Part shown: positions 1-12,484 of the stretch, piece after piece | How positions within the stretch are numbered: the stretch's first letter is position 1 | Layout: each line of letters opens with the position of its first letter | Assembly: GCF_048544455.1 (NCBI RefSeq) | Contig: NC_133537.1 | Location: 19,901,541-19,965,540, forward strand | Origin: Silene latifolia | Taxonomy: Eukaryota; Streptophyta; Magnoliopsida; Caryophyllales; Caryophyllaceae | DNA length: 64,000 bases | Direction: 5' to 3' | Notes under the pieces: model-generated | What the model was told of the DNA's origin: nothing | What the model saw: the letters and a program-made list of their open reading frames with translations, nothing else | Databases searched by the model: none | Made by a program: the position numbers and the translations under genes

Positions 1-2264
1 GTGTTGCTTAAGGATATATGTAATGAAGGGTTGCGTTAGAGGGATGAAGTATAGGGGTATGTAGTGAACGTAGATGGAGTTATATCGCGACGTGGATTTG
101 TAGATAGTGACTGAGTTTGGGAATTTGGAATATCAAGGGGTGAGCCTTGTGTGTAATTCTTTGGGAAATTAACGGTATGAGGTAAATTTTGCGTTTCTAG
201 AGATACGAAAGGGAGATACGACTAATTGAAGAGTAATTGTTAGTGTGTGGACTTGATGGCGACAAGGGTGAGTGAGAAGCAAGATGAGAGAGGATAAATG
301 ATAAGAAGAATGATAAAATATTGATATGAATTAATGGAATTAGATTAGTGGAGCTATGGGAAAATAAACAAATTACTAAAGAGTTAGGTAGAAAGAGAAA
401 GGAGATGAATTATTAATTGGTATTATTGAGTAAAAAGGGGGAAAGAGGGATGAAAGTAAGTTGAGAGAGCGTTGACCGGAGTTAAAGAGCATGAAGGTAG
501 GAAATTATGGAAATGTACGATAGCCTCACTAGAGGGTGTGAGTTATATAGGAGAGCAGGACGACAAGTTAGCCGTGAGTTTCGAGGTATTAAGGGAATAA
601 GAAGCTTGTGGAGTGTTTGCACGATCTGAGATTTTGGTGGAGAGTTAGGTAACGATATGATAAAGGATAGAATTGGGAATAATGTTGAGGTAGATTTTGT
701 TGATGGATTGGATGTTCGTTATTTGGGATGATAACCAAAGAAAGGGAACGGATTATTATATTAAGAAGTGATAGTATGAGAGTAGTCACATGAAGGATGT
801 TGGTGTCATAGTATTGTCACTAGTGGTTGAGGATAATGTTACTTTAGGGAAGTTAGTCATTCTAATGAGGTTGATTTTGTAGAGGTGATTAGTATGTTTG
901 GTTGTGAAGGAGTATAAGATGTGGATATATGAGGTGTTCGCTGGAAGTTGAGTACTGATGTTATGGCTACATTTGCCGGAGGGGTGATAATTGTGTGTAT
1001 GAGAGGATATGTTATGAAAGGCACCTGAGTTAAGTCCGGATGAGAGGTATTCATTGTCAAGTGGTAACTTACGTGATCTGGATTGACTAGTTAGATTCGA
1101 TTATGGGTCCATGAGGTGTGTAAAACTTTGTGTGAGATTCTGGCCTCACGAGTAATGGTGTGGCGTGATAGTTACGAGTCATTATATGTGTGTACCGCGT
1201 CATATGTTATACTTATATGCGTATGTATGATATCTGTAAGTAATGGTGTGAGGTTCCAACCTTAAGAGTCATGGTATGGATAATATTCATAAGGTTGGTA
1301 TTTGTGATTCTGTCTAATGTGCTGCGTCGTGATCTGGTCTTGTGGTCAAGGAAGTTGTGCTGAGTCAATGTTATGAGATTGTAAAAGTTGTGATGGCTAT
1401 CGATGTGGTTTTGTGCACTGTGCACGGTAATTCGTGTTGTGATATGAGTATTTTCGTGTTGTCATCGATCGTTGTTTGTTTACTGCTATTTCCTGACAGT
1501 GTCGGTCGGGGCATTTAGACCGTTGTGTTGTTTCCCGATGTTCCATACCAGTGTCGGTATAGGTATGGTCCTATTGGTTGTATAGAGTATGATATGAAAA
1601 AGAGTTGGGTATGGTTCTGTTGTTGTCATGGCATAGTAATATTCTGTTAATGGGACACAGTTGTGAGAGGCTGTTGGAGTACTTTTGATCTTGTGTTAGA
1701 TGAGACATAGTTGTGGCAAGAGAATTGTGGAGCATGTATGGCATTGAACTGGAACTACAGTTGGTTTAACACCTTTTCTTGGGACAGCGAGTACGGAGTT
1801 TTAGGACTTAGTATCATGTCAAGTCAAGGGTGAGTTTTGTCGTAATAGAAGAGATGAACTTGAGGAGTTAATGTGAGTATGTGTAACACTTGAGTATTAT
1901 GAGATAAGATTGTGGAGATGAGTATATATGTATATAGAAGTATGTCGTTGTGTGGTAATGTAGAAGAGATGGAGTAGTGGTTATACTGAGGATTCTTTGA
2001 TATATGTTATGGGAGTACAGATTAATTGGAGGCACGAGAACTGCTTGAGAAAGAGAGTCCTGGATATAGGAATGGTTGTAGGTCTTGAGGTTATAGTGGT
2101 TTATCGTTGATAATGAGGTTTATGGGAGGTATGACAATGGACCTAGTATTAGTGAGTTACGAGGACGTAACTTTTATCTTAAGAGGAATAGGATGCGAGA
2201 AAGAGAGTTTGATGATTATACATGTTATGGTACAATTGGAAGTTTGAGTGTTGGTGTGAGTAAG
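1..2264 (+). mobile_element. Internal region of chromovirus-like LTR element A, left part, non-coding
   Basis: No ORF of meaningful length is present in either direction. The segment matches the reverse complement of roughly 3609-6000 in patches. For example, a GATGTTCGTTATTTG core near 709-723 recurs in reverse near 5825-5845, and a GACTTACGTG-type block near 1065-1090 recurs near 5465-5485. It is therefore the sense-strand internal region of another copy of the same family as element B. The strand shown is very poor in C: by eye about 2 to 5 per 60 bases in the first lines. It resumes after element B at 9428 and leads to a polypurine tract and 3' LTR. The 5' LTR lies outside the window. Lineage is judged only from the conserved TTCGAGGACGAA block before the PPT, typical of Tekay/Del-type Ty3-gypsy elements. 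Confidence 0.7.
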
Positions 2265-3608
2265 TGTAACACCCCCATACTCCAAGTGCCTTACCAGGAC
2301 CACTCAGGTATAAGGATACTACCATCTCGGTTGCCCGAGGTACTGAATATCATAAGACAATAATGAAACGTACTTTTAAAGTAATTATAGATTAAGTGAT
2401 TAAATTTTCAAACTAAAACTAATAAAAGGAATTACAAGGTTCTCATACGGTCTACAGCTAAAACTATCAAAGCTACTAGACTTCGTCTGACACACAAATG
2501 AAGACTTCTAATCGCCACGTGATGACTCATCCCAGCCTATCCCATACGCGTCATATCACACGCCAATAATCGCTCACCACCCCGAATGGATCACCACGCT
2601 TTTAAAACATTTAAACGGGTCGATACTAATCACACAATTCAATACATATATCAACAATAAGATAAAAGACAAAGCTTAATCGTCACACACACACAACCAA
2701 CCAATTCCAATCATCTCAATCATTGATCGTCCACCGGACCACCGCCAGCTGGGGGACCGCAGCCGCTCCCACCTAAGCCCCGCTCATCATACCGAGCGAT
2801 AACCCCGTCCCATTAATGTGCACATCCCCTTCCGTGGCGGGTTCCACGAAGGGCGAAACTAGGGCGTGAAGTCACCCCGCAAGTGACTCCACTCACCGAG
2901 AACGCATCTCGAGAACCGAGAACAATCCATCACAATCATAATCACAACCGTCACAATACAATTACTATATCAAACAATCAATCTCAACACATCAACAATC
3001 ATCCCATTATGGAACTAATATCGAGTAGGGAATCCTACCAGAAAGCACAACAAATCGACGGTATCAACAAATGTATCAAAAGTCTCTTCTACGAACCCTC
3101 CTCCTATCATATAACACATAGAGGTTACACATCACAAACTACACACAAAACCCCCAATCTCTAAATTAGGATTTAACCAAACTTAACAAAACATTATAAA
3201 AATTATATTAAAAGCTTACCTCGATGCGGGGAACTCAACGATACGAATAACGACAAGAACCGGCCGTCGAACTCCGGAATTGCTAAGGATGCGATTAGGA
3301 AGATGAATGGTTGCTTTTCTCTTAAAATGGGTTTTAGGTTTTGTAAAAGTGATTTAAAACAATGACGACTATGTTTAAATACCTTAATCGCATAATTAAC
3401 AAAACCCGAGAAAACTCCCCGTAAAACCGGACACTCGATCGAGTACCCAAGGTACTCGATCGAGTACCCCCTTACTCGATCGAGTACCCCAGCTACTCGA
3501 TCGAGTACCCAACAGTCGAAAATATTTTATCTCGCAACTTACCCTTACTCGACAGAGTAAGGGCTACTCGATAGAGTACCCCAAGACTTATAAATACGGA
3601 GTATTACA
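2265..3608 (-). repeat. 3' LTR of element B
   Basis: On the + strand it begins TGTAACACCCCC and ends GGAGTATTACA; read on the minus strand it is a TG...CA LTR. It is 1344 bp against 1385 bp for its partner. Near the U3 end (3432-3578) it has four ACTCGATCGAGT palindromes at roughly 20-21 bp spacing plus two degenerate units; the partner has five plus two. The two LTRs differ at several dozen positions, many of them at CAG/CTG trinucleotides. Confidence 0.88.
3432..3578. repeat. Palindromic ACTCGATCGAGT array in B 3' LTR
   Basis: Four copies of a 12-14 bp perfect palindrome are separated by short C-rich spacers (ACCCAAGG, ACCCCCT, ACCCCAGC). Two degenerate copies with central CA/TA follow. 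The unit length of about 20-21 bp makes this a short tandem repeat as well as an inverted one. It sits in the U3 part of the LTR. Confidence 0.85.
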
Positions 3609-6600
3609 GTCTTCCCTCCTTAAAAGGAACTTCGTCCCCGAAGTTCAACCCATACATAAAAACAACCATACAGACTCGACCAAGACACAACAACTTAGCT
3701 AAGGACTCAAGAACTCGACCGAACATAGAACATGAACTCTTAACACCCACTCCACCAACTATGTTTACTTCCACAACATGACTCACTATATCGTATCTAC
3801 CACATATATATCTCTCACGACACCAACTCCATACATAACCAACTACCATCCTCTAATGCTGCTAGCTCCATAATATCATCAACTATCAAATCCAATACCA
3901 AGACACTCATAGACATCAAACGGGATGTTACATTCTACCACCCTTAAAAGGAACTTCGTCCTCGAAGTTTACTCACACTCGTAACCTCATCATCCAATCA
4001 CAATACTAGCGAAATATTCTCACACTCCTAAACATCACGCTACTACAAGCACGGTCATGACCTTTAATAAAATTACCCACAACACGAATCGATCTTTTAT
4101 TCTACATCAAGACTCAACTTCCGAATATATTACCATATGTACAACCATCAAAATCTGTTTTATCGCATCCTACTCCTCTTAAGACAAATGTTACGTCCTC
4201 GTAACTCACTAATACCAAACCATATCTATATCTCATTACCCTCTGTACCACCACATGTCAAAGATAACCGTCTATAAACCAAACACTCACCATTCTTATA
4301 TCCAAGGCTCCCATACATAAACATTTCCCATTCCTCAACTCATTCGGAAACAAGACCTAACCTATACCATAAACTCGTCAGAGTGATCACCATACCCATT
4401 CTTCATTATTACGCCAAACAACATACCTCTCTACGTAAGGCACTTATCTCCCGGAAGCATAACTCACGGTCCGCACTCGTTACGTACACGCACACTAGAT
4501 CCTCAAGTTCTTTCTTTCATTACCGCAAAATTCATACACAACTTAACATGACACTAATTTCCCCAACACCCTACACTCACTGTCTCAACAAAAGATTATG
4601 AACTACCCGCCGCTTTCAGCTCATTACAACACATGTTCCACTAATCATTTTCCATTACCATGTCTACCGATGTCTCATCCAAAACAAGATCAAAATTACC
4701 ATAACAACCTCTCACAACCGTGTCCCATCAACAGATTATCACTATCCCATGACAACAACGGAACATATACAACTCTATTTCACATCATACTCTACCTCAT
4801 TCCCAACTTAACCTGGTAAAGAAAACATGAATAAGCAAGAGAACTGCTTCTATCAAAGACAAACCGACACTCGCAGAGAGCAACATCAAACAAAACAACA
4901 ATCTATGTATAATCGGTATGTACTTTGAAACCCGAATCATAATCATCCCGCCTACTCCACCACAACCGGTGACGGCATCACAACACCGCCACCAACAGCC
5001 ACACCGTAGTGCGAAAATACCCGCATTACATAAAGACTATGTACCGTGCCCGGATCACCACCCGAGGCACCACAACCACACCGATAGACATCACAATCGC
5101 ATACAATTTCCATAAATACCGACTTAGCATAACTTCTCGACAAGAAAACTTACTCAAATCCACTTTATTAAATCACCACGCAACATATTATATGGATAAA
5201 CAGATAAGCATCTCATGAACATCCCTCCGCCATTTCCTAATACACATGTGTTATCAATACACATAAAATTATAACTAGCCATGTCAAATCAATCAAATTA
5301 TTACCTTTTTGGATATCATTAAATTAAATTACCGTATCCAACATATATATTACCGAACATTCATAAAACAATTTTATAATTATCATACCATACCACTTCT
5401 TGTGAGGTCAGAACCTCACACAAACATTTACACAAATCATGCACCGTAATCACAACCAACTAGTCAATCCCGACCACGTAAGTCACCACTCGAAAAAGGT
5501 TACCTGCCGCCCGAGTTTAACTCATATGCCCCTCATAACATATTCCCCATTCGCACAACCATCACTTCCTGCCAAATATAATCACACCTTCACTATTCAA
5601 CTAATAGCGTCCGCCTCATCTAACCACATCTTATACCCTCTCACAATCATACACAACAATCAGGTCCCTACCAAATCAACCTCTTTAGAATTGCTACCTT
5701 TCTAATATTCCATCACTCTTAGCCATTAGTGATAACACCACAATGCCACCGCTGCTCGTATATCAAATCTCTTGCACTCATATCAAAATAACATGGTTTT
5801 TCTACCATTTTTGGTTAACATTGCAAATAACGAACATCAAACCCATCCACAAAATTACCTCAACATTATTCCCAATGCTATATTATTTGTATTGTCATCC
5901 AACTCTCCACCAAATATCTCGTATCGTGCCAATACTCCACCAACTTCTTACTCCCTTAATTCCTCGAAACTCATTACCAATCATGTTGCCCTGAAACTCC
6001 TATATAACCTTTAGCTAACATCCTCGTGATACCATCACATATTTCGATGATTTCTTATCTTTATATCACATAGCTCCGGTGAACATTTTCCTCAGCTTAC
6101 TTTTATCCTTCTTTTCTCTTTACACTCAATAATACCAATTAATAGTTCAACTCCTTATTCCTTCTAGCTAACTCTTTAGAAATCTGGTTACCCCTTCGTT
6201 GCTCCAAAACTTAATTCCATTATTTTCTACCGACATCATCTCACTCTTTCTTACCATGGATCTTCTCTTATTATGCCATCACTCATACTTGCCACTAATC
6301 TATCCATAGAACCAACGTTTAATGTTCAAATAATTGCATCCCCCTTTTTACATCTCTAGAAATCAGAATTCATTTAATACCGTTAATTAGCCAAGGAAAT
6401 CACACAGTAGTTTCATCTTTTAATAAACCAAACCTCCCAAACTCACTCACTGTCTACAAATACACCTCGCGACATGTCTCCATAAAGTTCACTATATATT
6501 ACTCTTCTCAACCCCTTTAAACGAACTTTCACTACATAAATCCATAACCCACACGACTCCTAACCATTTCCCTCCTTAACTCTTTACACATCTCAAGCTG

Positions 6601-8037
6601 CCACTATCCACATTCTTACTTTCAATCTTTTCATTCTCACGTTCATTATACTCACATCATCCCTTGTCTATATTCACTTATTTTTACATTACTCAACACA
6701 CAATCATATCACTCATCCCGTCTCGCAAAACGTGCGCCATGCCTCAATAAACTATACCAATCTTCCTTTTCTTTTTCCACCATCTATCATAATCACATAT
6801 AACTCATGTCCTCCCCACCGAACTCATACTCATCATAGTGCCACTCTTTACATCATAAGATTGGGTAACTTACGCTTCAGGACCAACACATACGTAAAAC
6901 AATGCATAAAGAAGTAATACAACACCTTTGAATTAAACATAATATGCAACGAATGTCAAAAGACAAACATATGACCCAAATACGCATATGACCAGACAGA
7001 CCCCACTCGATCGACTACGTAACCTACTCGATCGAGTTGAGGCTACTCGATCGAGTGCCCAACATGCTCGATCGAGTGCCCCGACCTTAACCCAAACAGA
7101 CCTTTCGATCTCGATTTACTCGACCGAGTAGCCCGCTACTCGATCGAGTGACCCCATACTCGATCGAGTGCCCGAGGTACTCGATCGAGTGCCCAAAAAC
7201 ACGATTCTGGTAAAAATAACGACAAGTACCCACTCGATCGAATCAAACCCACTCGATCGAGTCATGCAGACTCGTGAATACTACCCGAATGTTATCTCAC
7301 ATACCCTAACGTACTATGCATTCATTATTATTTCAACATTATGATTACAACTATGCGTTCAAATCTGCGCGACTCCTCATACAATTAACAAAATAATCTA
7401 CTTCGTGTTATCAAGTGCCACGTTATAAACAACCATCATGCTTTTCATCCAATTCGTTATATAAAACACATATCATTGAACCTCTATTCTTCATGTTACT
7501 ACTTACCAAAAGTCAAACATTACCATCTATCATGCTCATATAACATTCAACTTTCAATCATGTATTACCCGCATGTTTTAAATTTTCATAACTTTTCATA
7601 ACACAAACCACACCCATACACTACAAATCCTATTTCCATGTTGCTAATACAACAACATTACAAATCCACTTCATCACACATCATCATATACGAACTACTT
7701 TCTTTTTCTACCATATCATTCATCATTCTCATATACTTTTCCAACGATTCCAACCAACATGTCAACCAACTATCATGCAACATGCTTTCAACAAACCATA
7801 TACAAAGACAATTAACATACACGCGTCGCACATATACACACGGACTCCACGTTCCCATACCATGTGACTGGCTTAAGTATCATGGGGCCAAGATTTTGAA
7901 GTGAGGGCGCCTACTCACCCAAAACCTAGCATCGGCCGGGGCTCCCATTACACATACACCAGGTTCATTTTATTAGACTCCCTATGTTCATTATGTTCAT
8001 TTGTTACAGTTTCAAAATCGTCTCTCTCGATACCATT
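3609..8037 (-). other. Internal region of element B, no coding capacity
   Basis: All ORFs here are under 100 codons with no recognisable domain. G is rare on the + strand, so the sense strand is C-poor, as in element A. Near its 3' end the region has two copies of a GAACTTCG-RGGA-CGAAGTTC inverted repeat followed by a purine tract, near 3627-3650 and 3946-3970. The copy further inside is followed on the minus strand by GTAGAATGTAACATCCC, which looks like the start of a second, vestigial LTR. The 5' part (7005-7263) is a dense palindrome array. Confidence 0.7.
7005..7263. repeat. Palindromic array inside element B (gag position)
   Basis: About ten copies of ACTCGATCGAGT or close variants (ACTCGACCGAGT, CTCGATCGAATC) lie within 260 bp, spaced 12-35 bp apart. 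They occupy the place where a gag ORF would be expected in an intact element, downstream of the PBS on the minus strand. Confidence 0.85.
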
Positions 8038-9422
8038 TGTAACACCCCATACTCCAAGTGCCTTACCAGGACCACTCGGGTATAAGGATACTACCATCTC
8101 GGTTGCCCGAGGTACCGAATATCATAAGACAATAAAGAAACGTACTTTTAAAGTAATTATAGATTAAGTGATTACATGTTCAAACCAAAACTAATAAAAG
8201 GAATTACAAGGTTCTCATACGGTCTACAGCTAAAACTATCAAAGCTACTAGACTTTCGCCCCACGACACGGAAGACTTCTAATCGCCACGTCATGACTCA
8301 TCCCGGCTATCCCATACGCGTCATATCACACCGCTCAATAATCGCCACCACCCCGAATGGATCACCACAGCTTTTAAAACATTTAAACGGGTCAAGACTA
8401 ATCACACAATTCAATACATATATCAACAATAAGATAAACAGATGCCTTAACCCTTAACACACACACACACAACCAACCAATTCCAATCATCTCAATCATT
8501 GATCGTCCACCGGACTAGCCCGCCAGCAGTGGGGGACCGCAGCCTGTTCCCACCTAAGCCCCGCTCATCATACCGAGCGATAACCCTGTCCCATTAATGT
8601 GCACATCCCCTTCCGTGGCGGGTTCCACGAAGGGCGAAACTAGGGCGTGAAGTCACTCCCGCAAGTGACTCCACTCAGCCGAGAACGCATCTCGAGAACC
8701 AGAGAACAATCCATCACAATCATAATCACAACCGTCACAATACAATTACTATATCAAACAATCAATCTCAACACATCAACAATCATCCCATTATGGAACT
8801 AATACTGAGTAGGGAATCCTACCTGGAAAGCACAACAATGACGGATCAACAAACAGATCAAAAAGTCTCTTCTACGAACCCTCCTCCTATCATATAACAC
8901 ATAGAGGCTACACATCACAAACTACACACAAAACCCCCAATCTCTAAATTAGGGTTTAACCAAACTTAACAAAACATTATAAAAATTATATTAAAAGCTT
9001 ACCCTCGATGCAGGGAACTCAACGATACGAATAACGACAAGAACTGACCGTCTGAACTCCGGGAATTGCTAAGGATGCGATTAGGAAGATGAACTGGTTG
9101 CTTTCTCTCTTAAACAGGGTTTTAGGTTTTGTAAAAGTGATTTAAAACAATGACGACTATGTTTAAATACCTTAATCGCATAATTAACAAAACCCGAGAA
9201 AACTCCCCGTGAAAAACTAGGACACTCGATCGAGTACCCAAGGTACTCGATCGAGTACCCAAGGTACTCGATCGAGTACCCCCTTACTCGATCGAGTACC
9301 CCAGCTACTCGATCGAGTACCCAACAGGTCAGAAAATATTTTATCTCGCAACTTACCCTTACTCGACAGAGTAAGGGCTACTCGATAGAGTACCCCAAGA
9401 CTTATAAATACGGAGTATTACA
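8038..9422 (-). repeat. 5' LTR of element B
   Basis: On the + strand it begins TGTAACACCCCATACTCC and ends GGAGTATTACA at 9422, immediately followed by the TSD GTAAG. At 1385 bp it is 41 bp longer than the 3' LTR, partly because its palindrome array has one more unit (five full copies, 9223-9392). Confidence 0.88.
9223..9392. repeat. Palindromic ACTCGATCGAGT array in B 5' LTR
   Basis: Five full palindromes with ACCC-type spacers and two degenerate ones. Two successive units with the spacer ACCCAAGG are identical, which marks a unit duplication relative to the 3' LTR. Confidence 0.85.
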
Positions 9423-9427
9423 GTAAG

Positions 9428-9847
9428 GATGGATTTGTGTTGGGGTTGATTTTATGGCAGGTAATGGCAGTGCTCGTAGTAGTATGATGTTTAGGAGTGT
9501 GAGTAACGGATTGTGTGAGGATGTTTATGTGTGTGAGTAAACTTCGAGGACGAAGTTCGTTTTAAGGGTGGTAGAATGTAACATTCCATCTTGATGGTTG
9601 ATCTTTTTTTGTGGAGTGTCTTGTTATTGAGTTCCTAGTGAGTGGTATAGAAGTGAGACAAGCTTGGCAACATTATATTGTGGTTCTTCGATAATATTAT
9701 GGAGTCAGTATTAGGAGGCTATGTTGAGATGTTATCGTGAGCCGTGTTGTGAAAGTAAGCGTGATTGGTGGACTTAGTGTTAGGTGTCCAGGTTTTATAG
9801 GTTGGGTTGGAACTTCGAGGACGAAGTTCGTTTTAAGGGGGGAAGAC
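9428..9847 (+). mobile_element. Element A internal region, 3' end with two PPT-like blocks
   Basis: Continuation of 1-2264 after the element B insertion. A block AACTTCGAGGACGAAGTTCG followed by TTTTAAGGGTGG and GTAGAATGTAACATTCC lies near 9540-9587. A second AACTTCGAGGACGAAGTTCG followed by TTTTAAGGGGGGAAGAC lies at 9811-9847, directly before the LTR. The same doubled arrangement exists in element B, so it was present in the common ancestor. Confidence 0.7.
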
Positions 9848-11197
9848 TGTGTACTACGGATTTTATAGGCCGGTACTCGACCGAGTATGGCCTACTCGGT
9901 CGAGTAGTGTGGGTCGTGTAGTCAGTTTGGCTACTGCCAAGGAACACTCGGCCGAGTATGATGAATACTCAACCGAGTAGAGGATACTCGGCCGAGTATA
10001 CTCTATACTCGACCGAGTATCCAGTCTGGCGAGTAATATTTCAGCGGTTTGATTCGGGAGTAATTAGAGGTTATATAATTTCGATAACCTGTTTCTAAAC
10101 ATCATTTTACAAAACCTAATCAAACGTACGACGCTCTAATCACTCCCAATCTCTCCTCTTTGTATGTGTGGATAATCTCAGCAATCGCATTCAATCCTTC
10201 ACCCTTTCGTCGGTAAGTATTTATTCCCATGTTTCTTCATGATTAATTCTAGGGTTTGTCTTTAATTATGAATTTGGGGGAAATGGGTTTTTGCATATAG
10301 TGTTTGCATTATGTGATTGTTGATTATCATTTTTGTAGGTGACGATGTGGTATTTGTTATGCATATTGTATGATTGATTGCAGCATAGCGGATTGCGAAA
10401 AGGTAGGGTTTCTCCTACTCAGTACTGTTAATTGATTAAGATTGTATTTGTTTCATAATTGTTGTTATCTGCTGATCATCGGAGGATGGGTGTTGTGGTG
10501 ACGGTGTTGGTGTGGTTGTGTTGTGACGGTTATAGTGTTGTGACAGTTGTGATGTTGTGTGTGTGTGATTGTGGTGGAGTCACTTGCGGGAGTGGCTTCA
10601 CACCCTAGTTCGCCCTCCGTGGAACCCGCCACGGAAGGGGATGTGCACATTAAGGGACAGGGATTGTTAGTCGCTCGTTGATGAGCTGGACTAGGTGGGG
10701 ATGGGCTGCGATCACCCACTGGCGGAGTGGATTACCTGTTGCGATGAGTAATCTGGCAGGGCTACACACTTTGGTGTGTAGTCGGTTACTACGGAGGATG
10801 ATCAGCCGTTTACATTATTTGTTTGTCTTATCTTGACTGAACGGTACTGACCCCGTGTTGTTGTTTTGTAAAACCTGAGGTGATCCATTCGGGGATGGTG
10901 AGCAGAGTATGACAGGTAATGCAGATGTTTAGCTATGGGACAATCATGGGGAGTCATCACTTCGAGTCTAGCTTCCGCTGTTACGAGTTTAGCTGTCTTT
11001 GATTTCAGTTGTTTTGAGGCCCTTACACTTTTATTTTGAGTTGGTCTGAGATAATGTAATCGTTAAACTCTCTATACTTTAATATAGTTGTTTTGGATTG
11101 TTGTTTTTGATATACTAACCTCGGACAACCGAGATGGTAACAGCTTCTCATGCTAGGGTAGTCCTTGGTAAGGTATCTTGGTATGAGGGGTGTTACA
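9848..11197 (+). repeat. 3' LTR of element A
   Basis: It begins TGTGTACTACGG right after the PPT and ends GGGGTGTTACA; length 1350 bp. It shares with the B and D LTRs a block containing the 'accgagatgg' and 'cgcaagtgactcc' type motifs, seen here in sense. Its U3 holds a palindrome array (9873-10020) whose centres are mostly AC or GC instead of AT. The flank after the LTR is GCAGG; the matching TSD copy would be outside the window. Confidence 0.8.
9873..10020. repeat. TACTCG-NN-CGAGTA array in element A LTR
   Basis: About six units: TACTCGACCGAGTA, CTACTCGGTCGAGTA, ACTCGGCCGAGTA, TACTCAACCGAGTA, TACTCGGCCGAGTA and TACTCGACCGAGTA. The six-base arms are largely constant while the central dinucleotide varies (AC, GT, GC). 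This differs from the AT centre in element B. Confidence 0.8.
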
Positions 11198-11488
11198 GCA
11201 GGGCCATCTACTAACTCACACCTGGTTAAGAAAGCTTGAAACTCATCTATTTATGCATTTTGGATCTGTTCAATGCTTCTAAAAATGTTTGTTGCCCAAA
11301 CATGTCAATACTATACCCTCATTCAGTTCCCTCATGTCTACTCATCCTTACAATAGGACGAATTGGGGGTAGGCCCCGTGGAATAAGTACCAGATCTGTG
11401 CCACACTACTGGGGTATGCAATTGGATTTCTGTAGTAGGACTATTCTGTGGTATCACATCATTGAGGCATTTTGGACTTGTCTTTACT
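11198..11488 (-). other. Probable continuation of the L1 relic
   Basis: Lies between the L1 ORF1 stop and the LTR of element A. Small ORFs on both strands have no recognisable domain. Read on the minus strand it follows ORF1 and is probably LINE sequence. Confidence 0.35.
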
Positions 11489-12484
11489 CTATTGGATGGG
11501 ATTCTTATCCACTGGTTTTGGTCTCCATACTTGAGTAACTGGTTTAGAACCCTTTGGTGCCTGTGTTTTTTTCTTAGTAGCCTTCCTGCAATCCTTTGAG
11601 TTATAACCAATGCCCTTGCAGATAGCACAAACCACGGGCCTCCATTCAAACTCTACAGCAATTTTAACAACCTCACTATACTCATCCAAGAACTGAACTT
11701 TATCAGGGAGAGGGTTCCCAAATTGCAATTCAATCATTACACGAGCATAGCCAATCCTGGTCTTCTCTTCAGTAACCTGGTCACACTTAATATATTTACC
11801 CAACAGTCCAGAAATACGAGGTATTCCTTTCCCCTAAAATTTTAGAAGAAGTCTATGTAGTTTAACCCACAAAGGGACAGTTTTCACATCGTGTTTCACC
11901 AGTTCTACCTATGGGGTCCAGGGTTTCACAATAAGGGGTTTATTATCAAATAAAAAGTGACCCTGTTTGAGAACAGCGTCCATTGCAGCTTTTGTTTTAA
12001 ATCTTACCATGAATACACCATTAGAAAGGAATGAGAGTTTATCTACCTGAAAATTTATCCAGAGACAACGAATAAACCCCTCCACAATCTCCCATGGTGG
12101 ATTTGCGCCCAGTATGAAGCAGTAGACAGAGTTACGCCAATAATTCAACTCAACTTGTACCTCTGCTTCAGTAAACTGCAACATTTCTGGGCCTTCCTCT
12201 ATGACCTCAAGGTTGTGAACATATGGAGTGCTTTCTTCTTCTTCTGTCACATCTTCCACCAACGATTCCAATGGCAAAGCTGGTATACCAACAATTGACA
12301 CCATAGTTTTTTCCTTGTGAGCATCCGCGCTGGAAGGTCCCTCATTTCTTGTTAAAATAGGGAATTCCTCTTGTGTTGTAGCAGAAAGTAAATCAAATTT
12401 ATTACTATTTTTTCGAGTTTTTTGGATTGATGATGAAGAAATACTAGCTGAAGCTTTAACGGCTACTGTCATGATTTTCCTCAA
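11489..12484 (-). pseudogene. L1-type LINE ORF1 relic (DUF4283 plus zinc knuckle)
   Basis: A single minus-strand frame of about 331 codons starts at the ATG at 12484 and is broken by two in-frame TAG stops, at about 11909-11911 and near 11836. The first open part (191 aa) ends in a DUF4283-like domain (about residues 110-191, with WEIVEGFIRCLW and ending VKPWTP). The part after the second stop continues the domain (KTRIGYARVMIELQFG) and has a zinc knuckle CAICKGIGYNSKDC, in which the expected His is Tyr. In this family ORF1 binds LINE RNA; this copy is dead. No endonuclease or RT follows, because the 3' LTR of element A begins at 11197. Element A probably inserted into this LINE, with the rest left of the window. 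Confidence 0.82.

Larger units (their letters stand above)
2265..9422 (-). mobile_element. Complete non-autonomous Ty3/gypsy (chromovirus-like) element B
   Basis: The element has two LTRs (2265-3608 and 8038-9422) and is flanked by a perfect 5-bp target-site duplication, GTAAG, at 2260-2264 and 9423-9427. It lies on the minus strand. A polypurine tract (AAGGAGGGAAGAC) at 3609-3621 precedes the 3' LTR. A PBS reading TGGTATCGAGAG, close to the initiator-Met tRNA type TGGTATCAGAG, follows the 5' LTR at about 8024-8035. The internal region is only about 4.4 kb and has no gag, protease, RT, RNase H or integrase ORF, so the element must depend on enzymes from elsewhere. It inserted into its relative, element A. 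Confidence 0.88.

Noticed and set aside
3604..3849. 81-codon minus ORF ending LNFGDEVPFKEGRL, looking like a polyprotein end
   Set aside because: It covers the non-coding block before the PPT, shared by A and B in sequence but not in frame. No pol domain lies upstream.
7005..7263. CRISPR-like look of evenly spaced palindromes
   Set aside because: Eukaryotic retrotransposon context, spacers of irregular and short length, no cas genes, and the repeat is the palindrome itself.
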